A stretch of 64,000 nt of DNA, taken from contig NZ_JALBUT010000005.1 of NCBI RefSeq assembly GCF_033971905.1, forward strand, positions 62,001 through 126,000, in the 5' to 3' direction. Both the position numbers and the translations under genes were made by a program. Under the pieces are notes generated by a model. That model worked only from the letters and a program-made list of their open reading frames with translations. It had not been told where the DNA came from and made no database searches. Positions 28,812 through 37,601 of the stretch are shown in pieces (position 1 is the stretch's first letter; each line of letters begins with the position of its first letter). This DNA is from Intestinicryptomonas porci (lineage in GTDB: Bacteria; Verrucomicrobiota; Verrucomicrobiia; Opitutales; Intestinicryptomonadaceae).

Positions 28812-29924
28812 TTACTCGCGGAAATTCTTTTTCGTGATTATTTCGGGAATGATTGCTACGTCTTCATCCTTGATTTCTTCAACCCAGATGTTGCGGAATT
28901 TTACGGGGTCGCCGTGCCACTGCAATTTAATCGGGACGGGTTGTTCGCGCAGGTTTTTTAAATCTTTATCTCTCGAAAAATATTCTGTGCCTTCCCAAAT
29001 TTCAATATCGTTATGGATTCTAATGCCGTTATGGTAGACTGTTATACGTGGGTAGCGTTCGAGCCTGCCGTTTTTTTCCTTTGCGCCGTAGAAAATTACA
29101 TCGTATGTTTGCCATCTTTCGGGGGGAAGGCAAGCGTTTATTTGCGGCGGAAAAAATCGGTAGAGCGAGCCGCATTCGTCCCACTTGCCGTCTAGTCCGA
29201 AAGAATCGATAATTTGCACTTCAAACCTGCCTAAGAACAATCCCGAATTGCCGCGCCCCGGCGCAATTTCTCTTTCAGACTGGTCGGGTATCATAAATTC
29301 CATGTGGAGGCGGCAGTTTTTGAATTTGCGCTTAGTTTCGATGTCGCTTGACTGATTGTTTGCGTCGCGCGCGCCCATCATCGATTTTTCTTTCTTATCG
29401 AGCTTCCATGCGATTGGTTTGTTGTTGCATGCCTTCCATTCCGAGAAATTCGAACCGTTAAAAAGAACCGTTGCGCCTTTGGGGGCTTTCATGTTCAAGG
29501 TGGGGGATTGCCTTTCGATGCGCTTTACTTCAAAGGGGAATGTATATTCTTTTTCGACACCGTTTTCGTTCTGCTTGAAATAGTAAGTGCCTTCAACCTT
29601 GTCTTTTGTGATTTTGCCGTTGAGCGTAACCTGTGGACCCAAAAGATATGATAGGCGGCAATTTTGAATGATAATTTCACCGTCTTGCTCTTTGGTGTTG
29701 AAACTTGCGTAATTTTTACATCTGCGCCACAAGTCGCGCATGATTTCAACCTTGTAGTTATCGCCTTCTTTATGCACTCTAAAACACAGCTCGGGGTTCG
29801 CATTGAACGGTCCCCTTTGAGCCTTTATTTCGCCACAATATTCGCCTACGAGATCGTTAGTGTAAGCTAAAAGTGCGCCCGTTGAAAACATTGCCGCAAT
29901 CGCCAAAATTGATTTTATCTTCAT
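28812..29924 (-). CDS. DUF1080 (3-keto-disaccharide hydrolase) domain protein, paralogue 1
   Basis: The 370-residue exported protein has a signal peptide ending near LLAY (about residue 20). A roughly 100-residue N-terminal domain (NDLVGEYCGEIKAQ...) is followed by a DUF1080/LamG-like jelly roll (about 148-365: GATVLFNGSNFSEWKACNN...GNSGLFLGRFEVQI). Members hydrolyse 3-keto-glycosides or bind glycans. A GGA-type ribosome binding site is present. It is followed downstream by a terminator and lies next to a near-duplicate gene of the same orientation, each with its own terminator. Confidence 0.87.
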   Translation of the reverse strand: MKIKSILAIAAMFSTGALLAYTNDLVGEYCGEIKAQRGPFNANPELCFRVHKEGDNYKVEIMRDLWRRCKNYASFNTKEQDGEIIIQNCRLSYLLGPQVTLNGKITKDKVEGTYYFKQNENGVEKEYTFPFEVKRIERQSPTLNMKAPKGATVLFNGSNFSEWKACNNKPIAWKLDKKEKSMMGARDANNQSSDIETKRKFKNCRLHMEFMIPDQSEREIAPGRGNSGLFLGRFEVQIIDSFGLDGKWDECGSLYRFFPPQINACLPPERWQTYDVIFYGAKEKNGRLERYPRITVYHNGIRIHNDIEIWEGTEYFSRDKDLKNLREQPVPIKLQWHGDPVKFRNIWVEEIKDEDVAIIPEIITKKNFRE

Positions 29925-30083
29925 AAATTTTTCCTTTTTTATCCGCCATATAATTACACTTAACTACGAATTATAAAAAATTATTGGTGATTTCTTCAAG
30001 TCAAAATGTTTTAAATAATATTCTCGTTGGCGAAAATTTAAGAAAAAACAACGCAGTTTGGGGCGTAAAATTTGCGGGGAAAC

Positions 30084-30113
30084 AAAAAAACGCGCTAATT
30101 TGCGCGGTTTTTT
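30084..30113. terminator. Terminator of the second DUF1080 gene
   Basis: A CGCGC/GCGCG stem with a 6-base loop, flanked by A-run and T-run, works on either strand and separates the two paralogues. Confidence 0.7.
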
Positions 30114-30140
30114 GAGGTTTTGCTATTTTTTTGTCCGGAG

Positions 30141-31256
30141 CTACTCGCGGAAATTCTTTTTCGTGATTATTTCGGGAATGATTGCCACGTCTTCATCCTT
30201 GATTTCTTCAATCCAGATATTGCGGAACTTCACGGGTTCGTTGTGCCATTGGAGCTTAATCGGGAATGAGTGTTCGCGCAGGTTTTTCAGCGATTTCCAG
30301 CAGGAGTTATAATCAGTGCCTTCCCAGATTTCCACGTCGTTATGGATTTTCATGCCGTTATGGTAAACCGTGATGCGCGGATTGCGTTCGAGCTTTCCGT
30401 TTTTGTCTTTCGCCCCGTAGAATAAGATGTCGTATGTCTGCCATCTTTCGGGGGGAAGGCTGGCGTTGAATTGCGGGGGCATAAAGCGGTAGAGCGCGCC
30501 GCATTCGTCCCATTCGCCGTTCGCGCCGAAAGAGTCGAGGATTTGGACTTCAAATCTGCCGAAGAATACGCCTGAATTTCCTCTCTGTTGTCCCATATAG
30601 CCTCTTTCTGACTGGTCGGGCGTCATAAATTCCATGTGGAGGCGGCAGTTTTTGAATTTGCGCTTGGTTTCGATGTCGCTTGACTGATTGTTTGCGTCGC
30701 GCGCGCCCATCATCGATTTTTCTTTTTTATCGAGCTTCCAGGCGATGGGCTTGTTGTTGCATGCCTTCCATTCCGAGAAATTCGAACCGTTAAAAAGAGC
30801 CGTTGCGCCTTTGGGGGCTTTCATGTTCAAGGTGGGGGATTGCCTTTCAATACGTTTTACTTCAAACGGGAAAGTGTATTCCTTTTCAACGCCGTTTTCC
30901 TTTTGCTTGAAATAGTAAGTGCCTTCAACCTTGTCTTTTGTTATTTTGCCCGTTAGAGAGGCTCTCGGGCCTTGCAGGTACGGAAGTTGCAAGTTTTCAA
31001 AGACGATTTCGCCGTTTTGCTCTTTTGCTGAAAATTGCGCGTAGGTTTTGCATCTTCTCCAAAGGTCGCGGACGATGTCAACTTTGTAGTCGCCGCCTTC
31101 TTTATGGACGCGGAAGCAGAGTTCGGGGTTGTCCTTGAAAGGGCCTTTGTCGGCTTTAATAACGTCGGAATATTCGCCGACTAAGTTGTTTGTGTATGCC
31201 AAGAGCGCGGTGTTTGCGAACGCCAAGGCAAGTGTGATTACATTTCTTAATTTCAT
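30141..31256 (-). CDS. DUF1080 (3-keto-disaccharide hydrolase) domain protein, paralogue 2
   Basis: The 371-residue close paralogue of the gene at 28812-29924 has the same architecture: signal peptide, N-terminal domain, DUF1080 jelly roll from about residue 148. The middle (from EVKRIERQSPTLNMKAPKGA to FKNCRLHMEFM) is almost identical at protein and DNA level. The N-terminal domain and the loops around EREIAPGRGNSG versus ERGYMGQQRGNSG differ. A GGAGGGAA ribosome binding site lies a little far (about 13 bases) from the ATG. Probably secreted, acting on glycans. Confidence 0.87.
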   Translation of the reverse strand: MKLRNVITLALAFANTALLAYTNNLVGEYSDVIKADKGPFKDNPELCFRVHKEGGDYKVDIVRDLWRRCKTYAQFSAKEQNGEIVFENLQLPYLQGPRASLTGKITKDKVEGTYYFKQKENGVEKEYTFPFEVKRIERQSPTLNMKAPKGATALFNGSNFSEWKACNNKPIAWKLDKKEKSMMGARDANNQSSDIETKRKFKNCRLHMEFMTPDQSERGYMGQQRGNSGVFFGRFEVQILDSFGANGEWDECGALYRFMPPQFNASLPPERWQTYDILFYGAKDKNGKLERNPRITVYHNGMKIHNDVEIWEGTDYNSCWKSLKNLREHSFPIKLQWHNEPVKFRNIWIEEIKDEDVAIIPEIITKKNFRE

Positions 31257-31362
31257 AAATACTTAAATTCCCTCCATTTGAAAACTGTTATTTAGTGTAC
31301 TAATGGGGGATATTAAAATATTTTTGAAATTTTTATCAAGAAATTTTATTCGAACAGTAAGA

Positions 31363-32373
31363 TTAGAAAGTCCCACCAATCATAAGGGCTGAAAAATATT
31401 GGACTCCGCCGCGCTGGGTTTTGTATTCTTTGGAGCGCACGCACCAAGAGTAGGATACATAAAAATCTTTGTATCTTAAACTTGCGCCAAAGTTAAGCTC
31501 ACCGACAAGCCATTCCTTATCGACGCTTCTATCGTATTTTCTAAGTACGTTGCCGTCTAAGAACATATTGTAGCCGACCGCTTTACCGACAAATCCCGCG
31601 TATATGTACGCATGCCAGTCGGGGCGGTTTTGCATGGCGTATTCCACTTGTTGGGAGCTTGAAAATTCAATTCTTGCGGCGTCGAAAGAGTAGGGCATGT
31701 TAAATCCGAAACGCCACAGCCCCTTTACAATTCCCTCTGTCGATACCGTCCCAAGGTTTGCGCCTGCCGAGCAGATAAAATCGGTGCGGAAATTGTCGGA
31801 AAGCGAATGCTCAAACACGCGTTCCGAGTGGTTTAGAGATATCGTGAAGGCAGGCTCGTTTTTTAGCTGGGTATCCCAGCCCATGGGTCTATCCACATTT
31901 ATAAATTCGTGGTATCTTTTTTGGGTGTATTCCGCACCTGAAATTTCACCGACCACCCCGATTGTTATGGCGAAACTGTCTAAGGTGTTTTTTGTCGCGA
32001 TGTGCGTCCCGTCCGTGATGTAGAGCCAGCCCGCGTATGGTCGGTCTGTCATGGGGGGATTTGTGTCGTCTATGTCGTAGCTTACATACATGTCCTGCCC
32101 GAGCGACAAGCTTTGGGTTGTCTGGGCGGATTTATCTGAATTTAAAAGCCTCAAAAACTTAAATTGCAGTTTATTTAAAAGCCAGTCGTCCGACGGCGAC
32201 AGATAGGTGAGTTTCAAGCCGTTTGTATAGTAGCGGTCTGAAAATCCGATGTCGTTTTCGGCGATAAAGTATATCGAACTCTTGCGCGCAGGGCATTCTT
32301 CCGCCCGTGAGAGTTGCGCAAAAAAGCCGAGCAGAATTGATAGAGCGATTGACAAAGCCTTTAAATTTTTCAT
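31363..32373 (-). CDS. LpxR-like lipid A deacylase family outer-membrane protein
   Basis: The 336-residue protein has a signal peptide ending near SRA (about residue 24). It is a predicted outer-membrane beta barrel of the LpxR/DUF2219 family, which removes the 3'-acyloxyacyl chain of lipid A. Hallmarks seen are the N-terminal AENDIGFSDRYYTNGLKL, TDRPYAGWLY, the QKRYHEFINVDRPMGWDTQL segment with the conserved H, and a final aromatic F. The start at 32373 is chosen for the signal peptide. It is only 19 bases from the divergent rsmD start. Lipid A as substrate is inferred from the family. Confidence 0.83.
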   Translation of the reverse strand: MKNLKALSIALSILLGFFAQLSRAEECPARKSSIYFIAENDIGFSDRYYTNGLKLTYLSPSDDWLLNKLQFKFLRLLNSDKSAQTTQSLSLGQDMYVSYDIDDTNPPMTDRPYAGWLYITDGTHIATKNTLDSFAITIGVVGEISGAEYTQKRYHEFINVDRPMGWDTQLKNEPAFTISLNHSERVFEHSLSDNFRTDFICSAGANLGTVSTEGIVKGLWRFGFNMPYSFDAARIEFSSSQQVEYAMQNRPDWHAYIYAGFVGKAVGYNMFLDGNVLRKYDRSVDKEWLVGELNFGASLRYKDFYVSYSWCVRSKEYKTQRGGVQYFSALMIGGTF

Positions 32374-32376
32374 AAT
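32349..32376 (+). promoter_or_regulatory. Putative rsmD-operon promoter inside the 5' end of lpxR-like gene
   Basis: TTGACA (32349-32354), a 16-base spacer and CATAAT (32371-32376). The predicted start at about 32383 gives a leader of roughly 10 bases before the rsmD ATG. The element overlaps the start of the divergent gene. Confidence 0.55.
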
Positions 32377-32392
32377 TTTATCAAATAAAAAA

Positions 32393-32953
32393 ATGAGAAT
32401 TACATCGGGAAAGGCAAGAGGAATTATTTTAAAGTCTCCGAAAGGCGACGCCACGCGCCCCGCAACCGACGCGGCGCGTCAGGCCGTGTTTTCTTCGATT
32501 TCAGACTTCGTAAGCGGCGCGAACGTTTTAGACCTCTTTGCAGGAACGGGGTCTTACGGCTTGGAGGCTCTGAGCAGGGGGGCAAGAAGCGCGGTTTTTG
32601 TGGAAAATTCAAGACAGGCGGCGGTTTGTCTTAAAGAAAACGTTTCTGCAATTAAAAAATCCATGGGAGAAATCGAGGCGCGGATAGTTTCGGCTGACTG
32701 TTTCAATTTGAAGCCGGAATCTTTTGAAGAGCCGTTTGATTTGATTTTTGCGGACGCTCCGTATCCTTTGCTTCAAAAAAAATCGGATGAAATTTTCGCC
32801 CTTTTGTTGCGCTTTTCCTCTACCGAAACTCTGGTTATGCTCGAAGCTCCCGCAGAATTTGAGCCTCCCGAAACTTCGGCTTTTGAGGTCTTGAAAAGGC
32901 TTGGCAAAAATTCCAAAGGCAAGCCGTCCCAGCTTTTAATGCGAAGAATTTAA
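32393..32953 (+). CDS. rsmD: 16S rRNA (guanine-N2)-methyltransferase RsmD
   Basis: Methylates G966 (E. coli numbering) of 16S rRNA using SAM. The protein is 186 residues. It starts MRITSGKARG and carries the TRPATDAARQAVFSSI segment, the SAM motif DLFAGTGSYG (47-56) and motif IV at 121-124. Motif IV reads DAPY, where most relatives have DPPY. The longer in-frame start at 32249 is rejected because it lies within the divergent gene and adds no homology. It heads an 11-gene same-strand run. Confidence 0.88.
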   Translation: MRITSGKARGIILKSPKGDATRPATDAARQAVFSSISDFVSGANVLDLFAGTGSYGLEALSRGARSAVFVENSRQAAVCLKENVSAIKKSMGEIEARIVSADCFNLKPESFEEPFDLIFADAPYPLLQKKSDEIFALLLRFSSTETLVMLEAPAEFEPPETSAFEVLKRLGKNSKGKPSQLLMRRI

Positions 32954-32960
32954 TTTCATT

Positions 32961-33605
32961 ATGAAGATAAAAAAACTTTTGATGTTTGCCGCTGCGTTTT
33001 TGCAGGTTTTTGCTTATGCGGATTTTTCCGCGCAGGACCTGATGGAAAAGTCTGCGCAAAAAGTCGATATTTTGAAAAAAATCGCCGAGGCAAACGAGGT
33101 ATGGATTGCGGAAAAAAGCGAACTGGAAGCGAGGCTTGCCGCGCGGCGGTCATTGAATGCCCGCATAAAACATTATATCGCGGAAGCGAAGGCGGAAAGC
33201 GAAAAATCGCAGGCGGCGGCTTCAGAAATTTTGGCGTCTATTGAAAAATTCAAAAAATTTGAAATTGATTTGGAAAAATCTTTGGCGGATTTGACAAAAA
33301 GTTTTTGGAAAAAATCGCAGAAATTGCCCGCTTTCTATGTATTGAAGGGCGCGCCTGAATCGGGCGGGACTTTCAAAGACGTTTATTCGTTTGCCGAAGC
33401 CGCTATCGAAGCGAGAATTTTTGCGCTAAAATCTTCAAGGGAATTGAGCGCGAGGGAGATTGACGGCGAAGAAGCCGTTTTTATCGGCATTTGCGCCGCG
33501 CTAAAAAAATCGGAATGCGCCGAAGTTTCGGAAATCATCGACATCTTAAACGGCAGGTCGCCGCATAAAATCATTCCGATTTCAGTTGAAAGGAAGGGGA
33601 AATGA
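32961..33605 (+). CDS. DUF3450-like periplasmic coiled-coil protein of a TonB cluster
   Basis: The 214-residue protein has a signal peptide ending near YADF (about residue 20), followed by long charged helices typical of DUF3450 proteins. In Vibrio-type TonB2 loci a DUF3450 gene precedes ttpC-exbB-exbD-tonB-TPR, and exactly that order is found here. It overlaps the next gene by 4 bases. It probably helps assemble or energise the periplasmic TonB complex. The family call rests on features plus context. Confidence 0.7.
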   Translation: MKIKKLLMFAAAFLQVFAYADFSAQDLMEKSAQKVDILKKIAEANEVWIAEKSELEARLAARRSLNARIKHYIAEAKAESEKSQAAASEILASIEKFKKFEIDLEKSLADLTKSFWKKSQKLPAFYVLKGAPESGGTFKDVYSFAEAAIEARIFALKSSRELSAREIDGEEAVFIGICAALKKSECAEVSEIIDILNGRSPHKIIPISVERKGK

Positions 33606-34744
33606 AGAGAATTTCTGCTATGATTTTTTTCTGCCTTTTAAACTGTTTTGCATTTGCCGACGCTTTGCAAAATATGGAGGGGCAATGTTCGGATTTATTG
33701 AAAACTTACGGGCAAACCCTCTCTCAAATAGCAGATGAACGCGCCAAGTTAAACGAAAAAATCTTAAAGGCGGGAGAAGAGACGAAGTCGCTCGAAGCCG
33801 AGCTTAAATCAATTCGCGAAAATTCCGTAAATTACGATTTGGCGTTGAAAAATCTTGCCGCAAAGACTTCCATGTATGACGGGCTAAGAAGCGCGGTTCA
33901 GGAGCTTGCAGTATCTTTAAATTCCCAAAAAATCATGCCTGCGCGCGATTTTGACGGTGTTTTGTCGCAAATTTCCGAATTGCTTGAAAAGGCCGACGCG
34001 GAAATATTTTCCGCAAAAATTTTGGATTATGCCATTGTCGGGCAGAATGGGGAAGACTTCTTGAAATCGCTTGAAAGCGGCGGGCGTTTTAGCGCGAAAC
34101 TTGACACGTCTTTGGGCAAAATTCCGCTTGTTAAAACGCGCACGTTCAAGCAGAAAATCGAGGTGGGCGGCGTGTGGATTTATCCGATTTTGGCGTTCGG
34201 CGCGATGGCGTTTTTGGTTTCGATTTTTAAGGCTTTCACATCGCTTTCGATGGGCAGGATAAACCCCGAATGCGTTGCAAAAATAAGTTCGCTTCTTGAA
34301 AAGGGCGACGAGGCGGGTGCGGTGAAGCTTGCGGAAAACGCCCCCAAGCCGCATTCTGCGATGCTCAAAAAATTTTTGGAAAACCGCGGAATTTCAAAGA
34401 GCCTTACAGAGGAAATTGCGTACGAGCAAATGCTTTCTTGCGGAGAAAAGCTGTTTTCGGGGCTTGGGGTTGTCGCGGTTTCGGCGGCAATATCCCCGCT
34501 TTTGGGGCTTTTGGGAACTGTGACGGGCATAATAAAAACATTCGGGGACTTGTCGGTTTACGGCGCGGGAAATCCGCAGCTTATGTCCGGCGGCATAAGC
34601 GAAGCGCTCATTACGACGGAGTTCGGCTTGATGGTTGCAATACCGTCTTTTGTCTTGCATGCAATTTTGTCGCGCAGAGGCAAGGCGATTTTGTCAGACA
34701 TGGAGAAAGCGGCGTCGGAATACATATCGAAAAATTGCAAGTAA
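33602..34744 (+). CDS. TtpC-like MotA/TolQ/ExbB proton channel protein
   Basis: The 380-residue inner-membrane protein has a signal peptide, a periplasmic coiled-coil N-terminal domain (about 20-190) and then an ExbB/TolQ channel domain with three hydrophobic helices (about 195-370). It contains ISPLLGLLGTVTGIIKTFGDL and the conserved SEALITTEFGLMVAIP block. The N-terminal extension distinguishes TtpC from ordinary ExbB. It works with the downstream ExbB, ExbD and TonB to couple the proton gradient to outer-membrane uptake. Confidence 0.85.
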   Translation: MKRISAMIFFCLLNCFAFADALQNMEGQCSDLLKTYGQTLSQIADERAKLNEKILKAGEETKSLEAELKSIRENSVNYDLALKNLAAKTSMYDGLRSAVQELAVSLNSQKIMPARDFDGVLSQISELLEKADAEIFSAKILDYAIVGQNGEDFLKSLESGGRFSAKLDTSLGKIPLVKTRTFKQKIEVGGVWIYPILAFGAMAFLVSIFKAFTSLSMGRINPECVAKISSLLEKGDEAGAVKLAENAPKPHSAMLKKFLENRGISKSLTEEIAYEQMLSCGEKLFSGLGVVAVSAAISPLLGLLGTVTGIIKTFGDLSVYGAGNPQLMSGGISEALITTEFGLMVAIPSFVLHAILSRRGKAILSDMEKAASEYISKNCK

Positions 34745-34745
34745 G

Positions 34746-35300
34746 ATGGACGGTTTTTTTAAAGAGGCGACATTGTATGTAAAAAGCGGCGGGGTTTTGA
34801 TGCTTCCGCTTTTTATGCTTGCGGCGTATCTTTATTACGCGGCGTTCATGCTATTATTCAAGCTTCTTAAATTCTACGCGGCGTGCAGAAATTCGGATTT
34901 GGTAAAGCGGAATTTGTGCGCTTTTTTTAACGCTGAAACTCTTGAAGATGCACTCGGCGGCAGGGATATGATAAAGGCGCGCTTTGATGCGGTAAGGCGC
35001 GAAATCATGCCGCCTGTATCGCGCTCTTTGGCGATGATAAAAATTCTTGCCGCAATCGCGCCGCTTTTGGGGCTTCTTGGCACGGTGTCGGGGATGGCGT
35101 TTGCGCTCTCCGAAATCGGCGGCTCTTCGAGCGGGGTCGCGGAGGGTGTTTCACGCGCATTGATTACTACCCAGTGCGGGCTTTCAATTGCTTTGCCCGC
35201 CATTATTATTGCCATGCTATGCTCGATGTTGAGGCAGAAAATTCTTGTTAATTTAAGCAGGTGCGAGTCCTGCCTGATTTTGGGGGAAGAAGAAAAATGA
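34746..35300 (+). CDS. exbB: ExbB-type biopolymer transport protein
   Basis: The 184-residue proton channel subunit has helices near 18-40, 95-120 and 140-165. It carries the family block APLLGLLGTVSGMAFALSEI and RALITTQCGLSIALPAI. The start at 34746, one base after the previous stop, is chosen; a longer in-frame start at 34635 overlaps the upstream gene with no homology. It is the second ExbB-like protein in the cluster, as in TonB2 systems, and overlaps exbD by 4 bases. Confidence 0.88.
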   Translation: MDGFFKEATLYVKSGGVLMLPLFMLAAYLYYAAFMLLFKLLKFYAACRNSDLVKRNLCAFFNAETLEDALGGRDMIKARFDAVRREIMPPVSRSLAMIKILAAIAPLLGLLGTVSGMAFALSEIGGSSSGVAEGVSRALITTQCGLSIALPAIIIAMLCSMLRQKILVNLSRCESCLILGEEEK

Positions 35301-35710
35301 GCTTGCGCAAACCCTCTTTTGAAAATCCCGACTCGTCTTCGGAAATCAACATTTCGCCTCTTATAGACGTGATGTTCATACTGCTCATCTTTTTTGTGGT
35401 CACGATGGCATTTGCGGAAAAGTCGGCTCTTGAAATAGACCGCCCGAAGTCGGAAAAGGCTTCGCAATCTCCTGAAAAGGCGTTAAACATTTTTGTAGAA
35501 AAAAACGGCAGAATAAGCGTTGCGGGGGCATACGTAAGTATTGATTCCCTCGAAAAGATAGCCTCTTTGCGCGGCGAAAAAAACGCCGTTATAGATTCCG
35601 ACGCGAGCGTTAAAATCTCGACGATAGTGGAAATCATGGACGCATGTTCGCGCGCGGGGATAGAAAAAGTTTTCATTGCAAGCGACAAGACAAGGGAGGG
35701 CGGATTATGA
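35297..35710 (+). CDS. exbD: ExbD-type biopolymer transport protein
   Basis: The 137-residue protein has one N-terminal transmembrane helix (about 19-41: ISPLIDVMFILLIFFVV) with the essential proton-carrying aspartate D24, then a small periplasmic domain. Start (ATGA overlap with exbB) and stop (ATGA overlap with tonB) are both coupled. It partners with ExbB and TtpC-like proteins. Confidence 0.92.
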   Translation: MSLRKPSFENPDSSSEINISPLIDVMFILLIFFVVTMAFAEKSALEIDRPKSEKASQSPEKALNIFVEKNGRISVAGAYVSIDSLEKIASLRGEKNAVIDSDASVKISTIVEIMDACSRAGIEKVFIASDKTREGGL

Positions 35711-36387
35711 GCGCGCAGTTTCGCAATTCAAATCCTTTGTGCCTGCACGCCGCAAGTTTTACTTGTGCGGTTTTTTTAGGTGTTTTGATGTTTTTGGTTT
35801 TTCCTTTTTCGCGATGCCTTTCTTTGCGGGACGCCTGCGAGCCTGTAAAAACCCCTAAAAGGACGTTCGTTGAATTGTCGCCAAAGAAAGCTGAAATTGC
35901 CCATGCCAAAAATTCGCTTAAAGAAATGCGGGTTTCAACCTTGCCGCTTTCCGCTGAAAAAATCAAAGTTGAAATTCCCGCGTCAGATTTTGCAAAGTTT
36001 GCGGTTGAGGGGGCGGGCGATGCGTCTCTTTTCGGATTATCCGAATTTGATGGAGAGCGCGCCGCTTTGGACGCTTCAAATTTCGGTGTCGAGGCGTTTG
36101 AAATTTCCGAGCTTGATTTTACTCCGCGGTGCAGAAAGCGCGGGGCGTTGCAGTATCCGCGCAAGCTTTTTGAGAAGGGTATCGAGGGGGAAGTCCGCCT
36201 TATGGTGCAGATAAACGAGGACGGTGGCGTCGAGCTTGAAGGCGTCGAAAGCTTCACGCACGAAGAGTTTTTGGTTTCCGCAAAGAAATCCTTAAAGAGC
36301 CTTTTATACGATGCGCCGACCCGCAACGGCAAGCCTGCAAGGGCGCGTTTTATTTTGCCAATCACATTTAAAATTAACAAGAAATGA
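35707..36387 (+). CDS. tonB: TonB family energy-transducing protein
   Basis: The 226-residue protein has an N-terminal membrane anchor (about 12-34) and a C-terminal TonB domain (about 135-226: RCRKRGALQYPRKLFEKGIEG, with VRLMVQINEDG). The Pro-Lys/Pro-Glu rich spacer of classic TonB is nearly absent, as in the short TonB2 type; the linker here is an ordinary 100-residue segment. It transmits force to TonB-dependent receptors, none of which is encoded in this window. Confidence 0.85.
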   Translation: MSAQFRNSNPLCLHAASFTCAVFLGVLMFLVFPFSRCLSLRDACEPVKTPKRTFVELSPKKAEIAHAKNSLKEMRVSTLPLSAEKIKVEIPASDFAKFAVEGAGDASLFGLSEFDGERAALDASNFGVEAFEISELDFTPRCRKRGALQYPRKLFEKGIEGEVRLMVQINEDGGVELEGVESFTHEEFLVSAKKSLKSLLYDAPTRNGKPARARFILPITFKINKK

Positions 36388-37601
36388 GAATTTTTGCACC
36401 TCTTTTATTTTTGCTTTTTTTCTTCGCGGCATTTGAGTTGAACGCGGCGGAGATTGAGCCTGCCGCCAACAAATTTGAAGCGGGCGTATTGAAAAGGGCG
36501 GCTTCCATTGAAGATTTGTCTCAGCGGGCGCAAGTCATTTTTGACGCTTTAAGCGACGAGCGCGCGGGAGCTCCGCTGTTATTTAACGCTGCCAATGCGG
36601 CTTGTCAAATTTCCGAAAAATCAAGGGCAAAAGAGTTGTTTTTTGCGTCGATAAAGAAAATGCCGAATTTCTACATGGCGCACCGCAACTTGGCTTATTT
36701 GCTTTTGGAGGAAAATGATTTTGAAGGCGCAATTAAAGAATTTGGCGTTGCGCTAAGCCTTTCAAATGCCGACTTCCAAAAAATATGCGCATCTCTCGGC
36801 TACTGCCATTTCTCGCTTGAAAATTATTCGCAGGCTCTGCTTTGCTTTGAAAACGCGCTTTTGTTTGCCCCAAAGGATTTAAAGCTTCTAAAATCGAAGG
36901 CGAGGTGTTTAAGCGAAATCGGCGACTATGCCCGTCTTGAAAACACGCTAAACGATATTTTGAAAATATCAAAAACCGACGCCGAAATTTGGCGGATGCT
37001 CGTATTTTTGCGCCTTAAAAACGGCGATAAATTCGGGGCTTGCGCGGCGGTTGAAGCTATGAAATCCCTGTCGCTTTCTGAAGAAAAAGACTCTGTTTTG
37101 CTTGGGGACATATATGCCGATTTAAATATGTTCTCCCCCGCAGTTGCGGCGTATTCAAGCGCAAAAATTCCCGAAGAAAAAGCGTATGAAATCGCGCGGT
37201 TTTTCGCTCTTTCAAACCATGTCGAAGAGGCGGAAAAAATCGCGTTAAATATTGGCAAGTCTTCATGGCGGTATTTTGAAATAATGGGTATTTTGTCTGA
37301 GGCAAAGGGCGAAAGCGCAAAGGAATTTTTTGAAAAATCGCACGCAAAAAATCCTCTAAATCCGTTTGTCTGCCTGAAACTTGCCGACATCGCGCTTGCG
37401 GAGGGCAATCTTGAATCCGCGCGCACTTTTTATGGCGCGGCAAAATCCAAACACAAGAGGCAAGCCGTTGCGGGGCTTGCAAATGTAGCTATTGCATCGG
37501 GGGATTTTTCTGCCGCCGCCGACTTGCTTGAAGGTTTGAAGCGTGAATTTAAAACAAGTGATTTTGACGAATTTATATTGAAACTTAGAAATGCAAAATA
37601 A
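36384..37601 (+). CDS. Periplasmic TPR-repeat protein of the TonB cluster
   Basis: The 405-residue protein has a signal peptide ending near LNAAE (about residue 21), followed by at least six TPR helix pairs (for example FYMAHRNLAYLLLEENDFEGAIKEF and ICASLGYCHFSLENYSQALLCFENAL). In TonB2 loci a TPR protein is the last gene, as here. It overlaps tonB by 4 bases and folP by 11. It is probably an assembly factor or periplasmic accessory. Confidence 0.82.
   Translation: MRIFAPLLFLLFFFAAFELNAAEIEPAANKFEAGVLKRAASIEDLSQRAQVIFDALSDERAGAPLLFNAANAACQISEKSRAKELFFASIKKMPNFYMAHRNLAYLLLEENDFEGAIKEFGVALSLSNADFQKICASLGYCHFSLENYSQALLCFENALLFAPKDLKLLKSKARCLSEIGDYARLENTLNDILKISKTDAEIWRMLVFLRLKNGDKFGACAAVEAMKSLSLSEEKDSVLLGDIYADLNMFSPAVAAYSSAKIPEEKAYEIARFFALSNHVEEAEKIALNIGKSSWRYFEIMGILSEAKGESAKEFFEKSHAKNPLNPFVCLKLADIALAEGNLESARTFYGAAKSKHKRQAVAGLANVAIASGDFSAAADLLEGLKREFKTSDFDEFILKLRNAK

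Noticed and set aside
35673..36380. Long minus-strand frame opposite tonB
   Set aside because: A shadow of the GC-rich tonB gene; the plus-strand reading has a full TonB domain and coupled ends.
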